Shown one piece after another: positions 1 to 8,861 of a DNA stretch of 64,000 nucleotides. Position 1 is the first letter of the stretch. Every line of letters begins with the position of its first letter. The notes beneath the pieces are model-generated. The model saw only the letters and a program-made list of their open reading frames with translations, did no database searches and was not told the DNA's origin. Position numbers and translations under genes: made by a program. This DNA is from Lachnospiraceae bacterium G11 (GTDB lineage Bacteria; Bacillota; Clostridia; Lachnospirales; Lachnospiraceae). The stretch is taken from the NCBI GenBank assembly GCA_900103495.1, contig FMWZ01000004.1:310001-374000 (forward strand). Direction: 5' to 3'.

Positions 1-342
1 ATTCTTTTCATAGCCCTTTTTGCTTTGAGCGCTTTGCTATTATTTTTGGGGAATCTTGATTCCAAAGGAGGCAAGGCTACTGTAACTGATTCAGAGGGAA
101 GAGTATATACCTTTGATCTTTATGAGAATAAGGACTTAAGAATTGAAACTGAACTTGGGTATAACGTAATTAGCGTTCATGACGGCAGGATATGCGTATC
201 GGACGCAGACTGCCCGGACTGCAGCTGTGTTAAGCAGGGAGACATCAGTAAGAAAGGCGATAAGATTGTCTGCCTCCCTCATAAGCTTATTGTGGAAGTA
301 GACTCCGAGGATAATACAGAACTTGATTCCGTCACATATTAG
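1..342 (+). CDS. NusG domain II-containing protein (5' end outside window)
   Basis: The reading frame is open from the first base, so the gene begins before the window; the visible part starts with hydrophobic residues (ILFIALFALSALLLFL) that look like the end of a membrane anchor. The rest is a compact domain with a V-x-D-x-E-G-R-V strand start, a cysteine-rich stretch (C-x5-C-x2-C-x-C) and an IVCLPHKL strand, which fits the NusG_II family of small membrane-anchored proteins. The family's molecular role is not established. It ends two bases before the Gx transporter start, and this pair is common in Clostridia, so the two are probably co-transcribed and may act together at the membrane. Confidence 0.8.
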   Translation: MLFIALFALSALLLFLGNLDSKGGKATVTDSEGRVYTFDLYENKDLRIETELGYNVISVHDGRICVSDADCPDCSCVKQGDISKKGDKIVCLPHKLIVEVDSEDNTELDSVTY

Positions 343-344
343 TT

Positions 345-854
345 ATGAAAACAAAGAAAATTGTGTTTTTAGGCTTTGCATTGTGCGTTGCCCTTATTTT
401 ATCCTATATAGAGACGCTTATTCCCTTTGGATTCGGGATACCCGGCATTAAACTTGGGCTGGCAAACCTGATTGTTTTAATAATTCTATATATGGATATG
501 CCCATAGAAGCCATAATGGTTTCTGTGGCCAGGATTATTCTAATGGGATTGTTGTTTGGGTCATTTTCTTCAATGATTTATGCTTTCTTTGGAGGAATGC
601 TTTCCCTCCTATGCATGTATCTGTTTAGGAGATTTAACCGTTTTTCCCCAATAGGGGTCAGCTGCCTTGGAGGCATAATGCATAATGTGGGGCAGTTAAT
701 CGTAGCTTCTTTAGTAGTGCAAACCAATATATTTGCTTTTTATTTTCCTTATCTTTTGTTGGCAGGCCTTTTGACGGGCTTACTGATCGGAGTTATTGGA
801 AATACTGTAATCAGCAGATATTCAAAATACTTAGTTAAATGGAGAGAGGCATGA
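345..854 (+). CDS. Gx transporter family membrane protein (heptaprenyl diphosphate synthase component I-like)
   Basis: A 169-residue, very hydrophobic protein with about five membrane segments and the family hallmark region near residues 30-42 (GFGIPGIKLGLAN), typical of the Hpre_diP_synt_I/Gx transporter family. Members are often annotated as component I of heptaprenyl diphosphate synthase, but the sequence looks like a small substrate-binding membrane subunit rather than a soluble prenyltransferase, so the enzymatic name is doubtful. It follows the NusG_II gene directly, and its stop codon overlaps the ruvA start (ATGA at 851-854), indicating translational coupling. Confidence 0.8.
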   Translation: MKTKKIVFLGFALCVALILSYIETLIPFGFGIPGIKLGLANLIVLIILYMDMPIEAIMVSVARIILMGLLFGSFSSMIYAFFGGMLSLLCMYLFRRFNRFSPIGVSCLGGIMHNVGQLIVASLVVQTNIFAFYFPYLLLAGLLTGLLIGVIGNTVISRYSKYLVKWREA

Positions 855-1450
855 TTTCTTACATTAAGGGTATATTAAGCGATTATGATGAGGAAAGTGT
901 TGTGGTGGAGGCTTCCGGAGTCGGATACAATATTCTGGTTCCTTCAAGCGTTATCGATTCTTTGCCGCCTATGGGAACAGAAATAAAGGTATATACGTAC
1001 CTGGCAGTAAGAGAGGATGCGTTTACCCTGTTTGGCTTCCTTACAAGGGATGATTTATTGATGTTTAAACGCTGTATTTCGGTCAATGGGGTGGGACCAA
1101 AGGCAGGCTTGTCTATTCTTTCTGCTTTTGATTCGGACTCCTTAAGGATTGCGATTATAAGCGGTGACTCCAAATCAATTTCAAAGGCCAACGGTATTGG
1201 ACCCAAAACTGCAGAAAGACTTATTCTTGAACTGAAAGACAAGGTGAAATCTGATGAGATTTCCTTCTTTAAGGCTGAAACCTCTTCAGATAATGGAGAG
1301 ATTGACAACAGTAAGAAGGAAGCTATAGAAGCTTTGACCGCCCTGGGATATTCGGCATCCGATGCGCTTAAGGCCGTTAATAAAGTTGAAGATGCGGCAT
1401 CCCTTGACAGTGAAGCACTGCTTAAGGCTGCACTCAAAAACATGTTTTAA
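851..1450 (+). CDS. ruvA: Holliday junction branch migration protein RuvA
   Basis: 199 residues, the normal RuvA length. RuvA binds four-way DNA junctions and loads the RuvB motor during recombinational repair. The N-terminal OB fold starts MISYIKG, followed by the helix-hairpin-helix region (GVGPKAGLSIL and GIGPKTAERLI) and a C-terminal RuvB-binding domain (EAIEALTALGYSASDA). An upstream in-frame ATG at 839 exists, but the ATG at 851 gives the canonical N-terminus, has GGAGAG six bases upstream and forms an ATGA overlap with the preceding gene. ruvB follows after about 20 bases. Confidence 0.96.
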   Translation: MISYIKGILSDYDEESVVVEASGVGYNILVPSSVIDSLPPMGTEIKVYTYLAVREDAFTLFGFLTRDDLLMFKRCISVNGVGPKAGLSILSAFDSDSLRIAIISGDSKSISKANGIGPKTAERLILELKDKVKSDEISFFKAETSSDNGEIDNSKKEAIEALTALGYSASDALKAVNKVEDAASLDSEALLKAALKNMF

Positions 1451-1471
1451 ATTCCTGCTTTGGAGACGGAT

Positions 1472-2470
1472 ATGGAAAGACGAACCATTGAGACTAATTT
1501 TACCGAAGAAGATATCAAAATAGAGGGAACCTTAAGGCCCAAGCTTTTTAAGGACTATATCGGACAGGCCAAAGCCAAGGAGAATCTGAAGGTTTATATT
1601 GAGGCAGCCAAGATGAGAAAGGACTCTCTTGACCATGTGTTGCTTTACGGACCTCCCGGCCTTGGCAAAACCACTCTGGCATGCATTATTGCAAATGAAA
1701 TGGGCGTAAACATTAAGATTACCAGCGGCCCTGCCATTGAGAAACCCGGTGATATGGCGGCCATTCTTAATAACCTCCAGGAGGGGGATGTTTTGTTTAT
1801 CGATGAGATACATCGCCTTAACAGACAGGTTGAGGAAGTTTTGTATCCCGCAATGGAAGATTTTGCAATTGATATTATGATTGGTAAAGGAGCCGGAGCC
1901 AAATCCATAAGACTTGATTTGCCTCACTTTACTTTGGTTGGAGCCACAACCAGAGCAGGACTTTTGACTGCTCCCTTAAGAGACAGATTTGGGGTTATTC
2001 ACAGGCTTGAGTTTTATAATGTTGAGGAACTTACCAAGATTGTTATGCATTCAGCCAAAATACTCGGTGTCAAAATTGATGAGTCAGGAGCCTCCGAAAT
2101 TGCCAGAAGAAGCAGAGGAACCCCAAGACTTGCCAATAGAATGCTTAAGAGAGTCAGAGATTTTGCCCAGGTAAAATATGAGGGTGACATTACTCTTGAT
2201 GTGGCAAACAAGGCTCTTGATCTTATGGATGTTGATAAGCTGGGTCTTGATCATATTGACAGGAACATTATTATGACAATAATCCATAAGTTTGCAGGTG
2301 GACCTGTAGGCCTTGACACATTATCTGCCGCCACAGGTGAAGATGCCGGAACCATTGAAGATGTTTATGAGCCCTATCTTATTATGAACGGCTTTTTGAA
2401 CAGAACCCCGAGAGGCAGAGTTGTTAATGATTTGGCTTATTCTCATTTTGGAATAAATAAGCCTGAATAA
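1472..2470 (+). CDS. ruvB: Holliday junction branch migration DNA helicase RuvB
   Basis: 332 residues, full length. This is the AAA+ ATPase that drives branch migration on RuvA-bound junctions. Walker A is GPPGLGKT (residues 60-67), Walker B is LFIDE (108-112), sensor I is GATTR and the arginine-finger segment is LRDRFG; a winged-helix DNA-binding domain closes the protein. A TTG at 1460 is in frame, but the ATG at 1472 has a GGAG seven bases upstream and gives the usual N-terminus. It forms an operon with ruvA. Nothing is abnormal in the motifs. Confidence 0.97.
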   Translation: MERRTIETNFTEEDIKIEGTLRPKLFKDYIGQAKAKENLKVYIEAAKMRKDSLDHVLLYGPPGLGKTTLACIIANEMGVNIKITSGPAIEKPGDMAAILNNLQEGDVLFIDEIHRLNRQVEEVLYPAMEDFAIDIMIGKGAGAKSIRLDLPHFTLVGATTRAGLLTAPLRDRFGVIHRLEFYNVEELTKIVMHSAKILGVKIDESGASEIARRSRGTPRLANRMLKRVRDFAQVKYEGDITLDVANKALDLMDVDKLGLDHIDRNIIMTIIHKFAGGPVGLDTLSAATGEDAGTIEDVYEPYLIMNGFLNRTPRGRVVNDLAYSHFGINKPE

Positions 2471-2487
2471 TTTACAAGACCTAGTGT

Positions 2488-2521
2488 TTGGGTGTTGATA
2501 AAAGTACACATATAGTATAAA
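2488..2521 (+). promoter_or_regulatory. Putative sigma-A promoter for zapA
   Basis: The ruvB-zapA gap holds two overlapping possibilities: TTGGGT (2488-2493) with TATAGT (2511-2516) at 17-base spacing, or TTGATA (2495-2500) with TATAAA (2516-2521) at 15-base spacing. Either would start transcription about 40 bases before zapA. Confidence 0.45.
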
Positions 2522-2564
2522 ATGAGATTTGTAGTAGTAAATGCAAATTAGGGGTAACAATCTC

Positions 2565-2966
2565 ATGGCAACGATGAAAACCGATACGGATGTGTTAATA
2601 GACGGTAAGCTTTTTACCATTAGCGGTTATGAAAGTCCCGATTATATCCAAAAGATTGCTTCTTACATTAACGGCAAGATTAAGGAATTTAACAGCGTAG
2701 AAGGATACAGGCGACAGAATTCGGATCTCAAGAATGTTCTGATGCAAATCAATATCGCTGATGATTATTTCAAGGCCAAGAAACAGATTGCAATGCTTGA
2801 AGAAGACCTGGCTGCCAAGGAGAAAGAACTTTACGATTTGAAGCATGAACTTATAGCAGGTCAGATTAAACTTGAGAATACTGAAAAGAGCCTCAAGGAT
2901 GCACAGGTTTCCATCAATGACAGAGAAAAGAAGATAGTGAGACTGGAAACAGAACTTAAGAAGTAA
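2565..2966 (+). CDS. zapA: Cell division protein ZapA
   Basis: 133 residues. The N-terminal half (VLIDGKLFTISGYESPDYIQKI) is the ZapA head, which binds and cross-links FtsZ protofilaments at the division site; the C-terminal half is a long coiled coil (about residues 70-133, rich in E, K and L heptads), longer than in minimal ZapA proteins. An in-frame ATG at 2541 lies upstream, but the start at 2565 follows an AGGGG at 2550-2554. A strong terminator follows immediately, so this looks like a single-gene transcript. Confidence 0.85.
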   Translation: MATMKTDTDVLIDGKLFTISGYESPDYIQKIASYINGKIKEFNSVEGYRRQNSDLKNVLMQINIADDYFKAKKQIAMLEEDLAAKEKELYDLKHELIAGQIKLENTEKSLKDAQVSINDREKKIVRLETELKK

Positions 2967-2972
2967 AAAGTT

Positions 2973-3003
2973 AAGAGTATCGCCTTGCGATACTCTTTAT
3001 TTC
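2973..3003 (+). terminator. Rho-independent terminator after zapA
   Basis: An 11-bp perfect stem AAGAGTATCGC / GCGATACTCTT with a CTT loop, followed by a short T-rich stretch. Confidence 0.85.
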
Positions 3004-3012
3004 AATAAGAAT

Positions 3013-4350
3013 ATGAATAATCAAAGATGTGAACTTCTGGCTCCGGCAGGGGACTATGAAACCTTGACCGGAGCATTAAACGCGGGAGCAGACGCTGTAT
3101 ATTTGGGCGGTTCCAAGTTTGGAGCCAGAGCGTACGCAAGCAATTTTTCTGAAGAAGAATTGGTTGAAGGGCTTAACTATGCCCATTTATTGGATAAAAA
3201 GATATATTTGACTCTGAATATCCTTGTAAAAGAAAAGGAATTCGGAGAACTTTACGATTTTCTCAGGCCGTATTATGAAAACGGCCTTGACGGTATCATT
3301 ATCCAGGATATTGGAGTAATGGATTTTGTTCATAAGAATTTCCCCTTGCTTCCCATTCATGTTTCTACTCAGGCTTATGTAACGGGGCCTGAAAGCGTGG
3401 AATTCTTTAAGAAACTCGGGGCGGTGAGAGTTGTACCTGCCAGAGAACTTTCTTTGGATGAAATAAAGACTATCAAAGCTACCGGAATAGAAGTGGAAAC
3501 CTTTATTCATGGCGCAATGTGCTATTCTTATTCAGGCCAATGTCTGTTCTCCAGTATAGTGGGTGGAAGAAGCGGTAATCGTGGAAGATGTGCAGGGCCA
3601 TGCAGATTGCCATATTCTTTCTCGTATGAGGGAAAAGCAGGATTTAAGGGAGAGGTTTATCCTTTATCTTTAAAAGATATGTGTACCATTTATGATATAT
3701 ACGAACTTCTGGATGCAGGTATTGATTCCTTTAAGATTGAAGGTCGAATGAAGAAAGCGGAGTATGCTGCAGGAGTTGTTTCTGTATATAGAAAATATAT
3801 TGATTCTTACTATGCAGGGGAAAGGATAAAGATTGACCCAACTGATGATAAGCTTTTAAAGCGCCTGTATATTAGGAGTGAAATTCAAAGCGGTTATTAT
3901 CATAAGCACAATGGCAAGGATATGATTACTCTTGACAGCCCTGCTTATTCGGCGACGGATGATAAGCTTTTGGCTGAAATAAGAAAAGAATACTTAACGG
4001 ATTTAAAGAAAGCCAAAGTTTCAATGAAGGCATTCTGCAAAGTTGGCGAACCTTTTTCCCTTGAGGTTATTTACAAAGACATTGAAGTGAAAGTTTTGGG
4101 TGATACCCCAATTGAAGCTTCTCTTACAAGACCTGCCACCAGGGAAGATGTTATTAGGAGCCTTTCAAAGCTTGGCAATTCATACTTTGAATTGGAGGGC
4201 GTGGAGCTTGACATAATCGGTGATTGCTTTGTCCCGGTCAAAATGCTTAATGACCTTAGAAGACAGGCAATTACGGCACTTTTGGACAAAGTTAAAGATG
4301 CAAAATTGCTTCAAAGAAAGTATAGGATAAATGGAAATGCGGGCTGCTGA
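3013..4350 (+). CDS. U32 family peptidase-like protein, N-terminal part (likely split by frameshift)
   Basis: 445 residues covering the catalytic-type TIM-barrel domain of the U32 family. It starts with the family's ELLAPAGDYETL segment and has the signature with four cysteines (C170, C177, C193, C197, within FIHGAMC...SGQC...GRCAGPC). Relatives such as RlhA and TrhP act in RNA hydroxylation, so a role in RNA modification is more likely than proteolysis. The frame ends at a TGA at 4348. The C-terminal domain expected of long U32 proteins continues in another frame from 4331. Removing one G from the GGG at 4341-4343 would join both into one protein of about 730 residues. Confidence 0.85.
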   Translation: MNNQRCELLAPAGDYETLTGALNAGADAVYLGGSKFGARAYASNFSEEELVEGLNYAHLLDKKIYLTLNILVKEKEFGELYDFLRPYYENGLDGIIIQDIGVMDFVHKNFPLLPIHVSTQAYVTGPESVEFFKKLGAVRVVPARELSLDEIKTIKATGIEVETFIHGAMCYSYSGQCLFSSIVGGRSGNRGRCAGPCRLPYSFSYEGKAGFKGEVYPLSLKDMCTIYDIYELLDAGIDSFKIEGRMKKAEYAAGVVSVYRKYIDSYYAGERIKIDPTDDKLLKRLYIRSEIQSGYYHKHNGKDMITLDSPAYSATDDKLLAEIRKEYLTDLKKAKVSMKAFCKVGEPFSLEVIYKDIEVKVLGDTPIEASLTRPATREDVIRSLSKLGNSYFELEGVELDIIGDCFVPVKMLNDLRRQAITALLDKVKDAKLLQRKYRINGNAGC

Positions 4351-5200
4351 TTTAGAGATTTATATTGAAAGATATGATCAGTTTTGCAGTCTTGTTTCTG
4401 ACAGTGAGTTATTTGAAACAGGCTTATCTTTTAAACTGATTATTGATTATAATCTGATGACTTTACTTAAGGATTCGGAGCTTGATTTCCTTAAGGACAA
4501 GAATTCTTTTATGGCCCTTCCTTATGTTCTGAGAAGGACCAATTCAAAGGTTTTTGATTTGGCCCAAAAGCTTGAATCGGAGTCGGTTATTAAGGGTATC
4601 TTACTTAGAAATCCCGAAGAAATCGGTCATTATACCGGGCATGTTTCCCGGAACCTGAAACTGATTTCCGATGCAGGGATATACAGTTTTAATGATAATT
4701 CAATAAGTTTTCTTTCCGGACTTGTTGATGAAATTACCCTCCCCATTGAATTAAACAAAGGGGAAAAGAAGGGCCTGCTTAGAAGTAATGAAACCATGGG
4801 AAAAGAGCACTTCAGCGTTATGGTTTACGGAAGAGTTCCCATGATGATAAGTGCAAACTGTACCTATAAAACCTCAGGACAGTGCAGTCCCAAAGATTAT
4901 TTTGAAGATTACGGATTTTTGAAAGATCGTTTGAACAATGATTTTCCGGTAGTGAGACACTGTGATGAGTGTATGAATATAATATATAACTGCGTACCGA
5001 TTTCGTTGCATAAGGATATTGAAGCCTATGAGGGCTGCAATTTGAGATTGTGTTTCACAATCGAGAGTGGAAAGCAAATGAAGTCGGTTATTCACAGTTA
5101 CATTGATTTACTTCTTGGGAAAGTCAGTGATATTGCTTCAGAAATTGAGAAGACTACAGGGGGCTATACCACAGGACATGAGAAACGTGGCGTAGAATAA
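4331..5200 (+). CDS. U32 family protein, C-terminal part (overlapping second reading frame)
   Basis: 289 residues that resemble the C-terminal region of long U32 proteins: a second barrel-like domain (LEIYIERYDQF at the start, VSRNLKLISDAGIYSFN in the middle) followed by the typical segment with VMVYGRVPMMISANC, a C-x-x-C pair (HCDEC) and YNCVPISL. No U32 catalytic-domain signature is present, so it cannot be an independent U32 enzyme. The start ATG sits directly after an in-frame TAA and has only a weak ribosome binding site, which fits either translational coupling with a 20-base overlap or, more simply, a single-base frameshift in one original gene. Confidence 0.75.
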   Translation: MEMRAADLEIYIERYDQFCSLVSDSELFETGLSFKLIIDYNLMTLLKDSELDFLKDKNSFMALPYVLRRTNSKVFDLAQKLESESVIKGILLRNPEEIGHYTGHVSRNLKLISDAGIYSFNDNSISFLSGLVDEITLPIELNKGEKKGLLRSNETMGKEHFSVMVYGRVPMMISANCTYKTSGQCSPKDYFEDYGFLKDRLNNDFPVVRHCDECMNIIYNCVPISLHKDIEAYEGCNLRLCFTIESGKQMKSVIHSYIDLLLGKVSDIASEIEKTTGGYTTGHEKRGVE

Positions 5201-5203
5201 TAC

Positions 5204-6619
5204 ATGCAGGAATACGTTGCTTTATTATCAAAGTATTTTATAGCCATATGTATGGCTGTTTACACATTGGAAAGCTTTTTGGTATTTCGCTTCAAGCAGG
5301 AAGAGGCTAGAAGAGGAATCTATTTAAGGCAGACTATTTTAATATTCTTTATTCAATTTGCTGCATTCATGACTCTTGTAATCAAGTCGGGAGATTTGCA
5401 GTATCTTTTGTTCTACGGTATTGTCCAGCTTATGCTCTTCGGAATTATTATGATTACGGACATGATTTATCCGAGAGCTAACAGACTCCTTATTAACCAC
5501 ATTTGTCTTTTGTTGGGAATAGGCTTTATCATTCTTTGCAGGCTTTCTTATCAGAGAGCCTTAAAGCAATTTGTAATAGTAATTCTTTCGATGGTTATTG
5601 CCATGTTTATCCCTTCTCTGATTGAAAAATGGAGATTCCTTAAGGGCTTTAAATGGGTTTATGCCGTTGCAGGTATCGCCGGACTTTCGGCTGTGCTGAT
5701 TTATGGGCAGTTTTCACACGGCGCCAATATCAGTTTCTCGATTTTTGGCATTACATTCCAACCTTCAGAGTTCGTAAAAATACTGTTTGTTTTCTACGTT
5801 GCTGCTTCACTTTATGAGAGCACAAGCTTTCTTAATATTGCGTTTACTACCGTTTTTGCTGCACTTCATGTAATTATTCTTGTGGTATCAAAGGATCTGG
5901 GAAGTGCTTTGATATTCTTTATTGCCTATCTTTTCATGGTATTTGTTGCTACAAAGAATTACCTGTACCTGCTTTTGGGAATCGGTGGAGGAATCGGTTC
6001 GGCAATAGTTGCTTATCATTACTTTAAACATGTACAGGTCCGTGTACAGGCCTGGCTCGATCCCTGGACCTATATTGATAATCAGGGATATCAGGTGACC
6101 CAGTCACTGTTTGGAGTAGGCAGCGGAAGCTGGTTTGGAATGGGTCTTATGTCCGGCAATCCCGATACCATTCCCTATGTTGAAATGGATTCCATTTTCT
6201 CGGCCATTTGTGAGGAGATGGGTGTCATTTTTGGAATAATGCTTATTCTTATCTGCATAAGCTGCTTCATCATGATGATGAACATGGCCTTGCTGATTAA
6301 GGATAATTTCTACAGATATATTTCGTATGGACTTGGAGTTATTTACATTTTCCAGGTTTTCCTGACAATCGGCGGAAGCATTAAATTTATTCCTTTAACC
6401 GGTGTCACCCTGCCGCTTGTAAGCTATGGCGGAAGCTCAGTAATGAGTACACTTTTAATGTTTTACATTGTTCAGGGACTTTATTTGATAAGACAGAAAG
6501 AGGAACGAAATGGAAGGCGAAAGAAACGCAGACCAAATCGTGAACAGCGCTACAGGAGAGAAACGGAAACTATCCCTCCCGAAGACGATTTGGTATTTCT
6601 TGACAGGGAAACTGAATAA
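5204..6619 (+). CDS. SEDS family peptidoglycan polymerase (FtsW/RodA/SpoVE-like)
   Basis: 471 residues with about ten to twelve membrane segments. SEDS proteins polymerise lipid II glycan strands together with a class B PBP. Family hallmarks include FGITFQPSEFVKI (near 185-197), a SKDLGSALIFF segment carrying the conserved Asp, and the final TLPLVSYGGSSVMSTL. The charged C-terminal tail (about residues 430-471, rich in Arg and Glu) is encoded by DNA that also encodes the first 37 codons of the next gene, the partner PBP. The pairing resembles the rodA-pbpA arrangement seen in Clostridia and Actinobacteria. No clear ribosome binding site precedes the ATG. Confidence 0.9.
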   Translation: MQEYVALLSKYFIAICMAVYTLESFLVFRFKQEEARRGIYLRQTILIFFIQFAAFMTLVIKSGDLQYLLFYGIVQLMLFGIIMITDMIYPRANRLLINHICLLLGIGFIILCRLSYQRALKQFVIVILSMVIAMFIPSLIEKWRFLKGFKWVYAVAGIAGLSAVLIYGQFSHGANISFSIFGITFQPSEFVKILFVFYVAASLYESTSFLNIAFTTVFAALHVIILVVSKDLGSALIFFIAYLFMVFVATKNYLYLLLGIGGGIGSAIVAYHYFKHVQVRVQAWLDPWTYIDNQGYQVTQSLFGVGSGSWFGMGLMSGNPDTIPYVEMDSIFSAICEEMGVIFGIMLILICISCFIMMMNMALLIKDNFYRYISYGLGVIYIFQVFLTIGGSIKFIPLTGVTLPLVSYGGSSVMSTLLMFYIVQGLYLIRQKEERNGRRKKRRPNREQRYRRETETIPPEDDLVFLDRETE

Positions 6620-8051
6620 CGACAAAAATGGGCATAGTCAGATTGAAATTATGATTACCACCTATTTGGTCGTGGCCACTTTCTTAGGAATGGTGGTCTA
6701 TTTGTGTTATTTTGTTGCCACCTCCGAACAGGAAGTCCTTAATAATTCCTTTAACTCCAGGCAGGAGATTCTTATTGCCCAGAACTACAGAGGCGATATT
6801 TTATCTGACAAGGGGGATAAACTTGCCACAACCACCTTGGATTCCGAACAGAATGAGACGAGAGTGTACCCTTATGGCGAAATCTTTTCTCATGTGGTTG
6901 GCTTTTCAACTCACGGCCGAACAGGCGTTGAGGCTGCATCCAACTATTATCTTATCACCAGCAGCGCCCCCATTACCGATAAGGTTGTAAATGATGTTGC
7001 CGGTAACAAGAACCCCGGTGATGATGTTTATACAACCCTTAATACCCATGTTCAGGAGACTGCTTATAAAGCTCTTGGTGTATATGACGGGGCAATAATT
7101 GTAACGGAGCCTGCCACCGGCAAAATCATCGCAATGGTATCCAAGCCCGGATTTGACCCCAATACTATAGATGCGGACTGGGAAACCCTCACCAAAGATA
7201 AATCAAGCGGTAAACTTTTAAACAGAGCAACCCAAGGCCTTTATCCTCCGGGATCGACCTTCAAAATTGTTACCGCCCTTGAGTATATTAAAGAGAATCC
7301 CGATACCTACAATAATTACGGCTTCCAGTGTAACGGCAGGTTCACCCTTGGAGACAGTAAGATTCAGTGTTATCATGGTAGTAATCATGGATATGTGGAT
7401 TTTAAGAGTTCATTTGCCAAATCATGTAACTCGTCATTTGCAAATATCGGAACCAAGTTAAACAAGGTGGCCTTCAGGAAAACTCTGGATGAACTTTTAT
7501 TTAACCAGGAACTTCCCGTTAAATTTGTCTATGGTACAAGTTCTGTTCATATGGAAGAATCTTTGTCTGACGAGGAAATCATTCAGACTTCAATCGGACA
7601 GGGCAAGACCCAGATAACGCCTCTTCATCTCAATATGATTACCTGTGCCATCGCAAATAACGGTTCTTTGATGAAGCCTTATGTAGTAGACTGCGTTACC
7701 AATTCCAACAATTCTATTGTTAAGCAGTTTAAATCTTCGAACTATGGCAAACTTATGTCGGCGGAGGAAGCGGAAATACTTCGTGACATGATGAAAAGTG
7801 TAGTTACAAACGGTACCGCAACCTTCCTTAAAAATGCGGATTACACATCTGCAGGAAAGACCGGTTCGGCTGAGTACAATTCAAAGGGAGATTCCCATGC
7901 ATGGTTTACAGGGTTTGCTCCTGCCGACAATCCTAAGGTTTGTGTTACAATAATAGTAGAAGGCGCAGGAAGCGGCGGAGACTATGCCGTTCCCATGGCG
8001 AAAAGGCTGTTTGACGCCTATTTTGAAGAATATCCTATAAACGAGGAATAA
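6510..8051 (+). CDS. Class B penicillin-binding protein (PbpA-like transpeptidase)
   Basis: 513 residues: a cytoplasmic N-terminus of about 47 residues, one membrane segment (48-70), a short dimerisation region and a transpeptidase domain. Active-site motifs are complete: S249-T-F-K252, S305-C-N307 and K450-T-G452. It cross-links glycan strands made by the SEDS protein encoded just upstream. The start at 6510 has AGAGG seven bases upstream but lies 110 bases inside the SEDS gene; later GTG and TTG candidates lack a ribosome binding site, and the next in-frame ATG would begin inside the membrane segment, so the long overlap appears genuine. It is shorter than the PBP2 at the window end and lacks that protein's large insertion. 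Confidence 0.9.
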   Translation: MEGERNADQIVNSATGEKRKLSLPKTIWYFLTGKLNNDKNGHSQIEIMITTYLVVATFLGMVVYLCYFVATSEQEVLNNSFNSRQEILIAQNYRGDILSDKGDKLATTTLDSEQNETRVYPYGEIFSHVVGFSTHGRTGVEAASNYYLITSSAPITDKVVNDVAGNKNPGDDVYTTLNTHVQETAYKALGVYDGAIIVTEPATGKIIAMVSKPGFDPNTIDADWETLTKDKSSGKLLNRATQGLYPPGSTFKIVTALEYIKENPDTYNNYGFQCNGRFTLGDSKIQCYHGSNHGYVDFKSSFAKSCNSSFANIGTKLNKVAFRKTLDELLFNQELPVKFVYGTSSVHMEESLSDEEIIQTSIGQGKTQITPLHLNMITCAIANNGSLMKPYVVDCVTNSNNSIVKQFKSSNYGKLMSAEEAEILRDMMKSVVTNGTATFLKNADYTSAGKTGSAEYNSKGDSHAWFTGFAPADNPKVCVTIIVEGAGSGGDYAVPMAKRLFDAYFEEYPINEE

Positions 8052-8052
8052 T

Positions 8053-8502
8053 ATGTTACATGCAACCAGCTGCGGAGGAGTTGTGATTTTTCGTGGTAAA
8101 ATCCTTCTTCTCTACAAAAACTACAAAAATAAATATGAGGGCTGGGTTCTCCCCAAAGGGACTGTGGAAGAGGGCGAGGACTATAAACAGACTGCTTTAA
8201 GAGAAGTACTTGAAGAGTCAGGAGCAAAGGGCGCCATAGTGAAGTATATCGGCACCAGCAATTACACGTTCTCTGTTCCTGAAGATACGGTTGAAAAGGA
8301 AGTGCACTGGTATCTTATTCAGGCAGACAGTTACTACACCAAGCCTCAGCACGAAGAGTATTTTATGGATTCAGGTTTTTATAAATACCATGAGGCATAT
8401 CACCTTCTTAAATTTCCAAATGAAAGAGCTATCCTTGAAAAAGCTTATGCGGAATATGTAGAGCAGAAGAAGGCGCATAAGTGGGGGCAGTACAAAAATT
8501 AG
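8053..8502 (+). CDS. NUDIX hydrolase
   Basis: 149 residues with a complete Nudix box at about residues 36-58 (G-x5-E-x7-R-E-V-x-E-E-x-G pattern: GTVEEGE ... REVLEESGA). It hydrolyses a nucleoside diphosphate linked to another moiety; the substrate cannot be read from the sequence. The layout CGGVVIFRGKILLL ... WVLPKGTVEEGE resembles diadenosine polyphosphate hydrolase/MutT-type members. It starts one base after the PBP stop with AGGAA upstream, so it is probably the last gene of the SEDS-PBP transcript. A separate promoter follows it. Confidence 0.88.
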   Translation: MLHATSCGGVVIFRGKILLLYKNYKNKYEGWVLPKGTVEEGEDYKQTALREVLEESGAKGAIVKYIGTSNYTFSVPEDTVEKEVHWYLIQADSYYTKPQHEEYFMDSGFYKYHEAYHLLKFPNERAILEKAYAEYVEQKKAHKWGQYKN

Positions 8503-8508
8503 ATTTTT

Positions 8509-8538
8509 GTGACAAGCATATACTATATATGGTATAAT
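8509..8538 (+). promoter_or_regulatory. Sigma-A promoter with extended -10
   Basis: GTGACA (8509-8514), an 18-base spacer and TATAAT (8533-8538) preceded by TGG, giving an extended -10. It would drive the 100-residue unknown protein, DUF2953, gerW and the J-domain gene. Confidence 0.7.
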
Positions 8539-8555
8539 GATATGAGGTTTTTGAA

Positions 8556-8858
8556 ATGCTGTATGGTAAACCAAAGTATGTTTCCAAGTCCATAAAGCGA
8601 CCTGCCAAGGTGATTAAGAAGCTTAACAGTGGGAAACTGTCTATTGGCTACTATGTTATTACCTATTCAAACAATACCGAGATGCTAGATATTTATCCCG
8701 GGTATGTTTTTAAACAGCAGTTTTTCAGAGACATGGATATGATGGTTGTTGGCCTGGCAGGAAGCAAGAGCGACGCCTTTGATCTTATTGCAAAGATTGC
8801 AGAGGATTCTTTGGCCAAGACCGGAGAATGCAATTTAAAGAAATATCTATTACTGTAA
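8556..8858 (+). CDS. Conserved hypothetical protein, 100 residues
   Basis: I do not recognise the family. The protein is soluble, basic at its start (MLYGKPKYVSKSIKRPAKVIKKLNSGK), with a central strand-rich part (IGYYVITYS) and a C-terminal helical half (SKSDAFDLIAKIAEDSLAKTGECNLKKYLLL). No membrane segment or cysteine motif is visible. It is the first gene behind a good promoter, though its ribosome binding site is weak (GAGG about 10 bases upstream). Its TAA stop is in the same frame as the following DUF2953 gene, with one codon between stop and that gene's GTG. Confidence 0.6.
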   Translation: MLYGKPKYVSKSIKRPAKVIKKLNSGKLSIGYYVITYSNNTEMLDIYPGYVFKQQFFRDMDMMVVGLAGSKSDAFDLIAKIAEDSLAKTGECNLKKYLLL

Positions 8859-8861
8859 TGG

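Noticed and set aside
883-1443. Long open frame antisense to ruvA (186 codons)
   Set aside because: It mirrors ruvA, has no ribosome binding site, and its Ser/Leu-rich translation is typical of the complement of a real gene.
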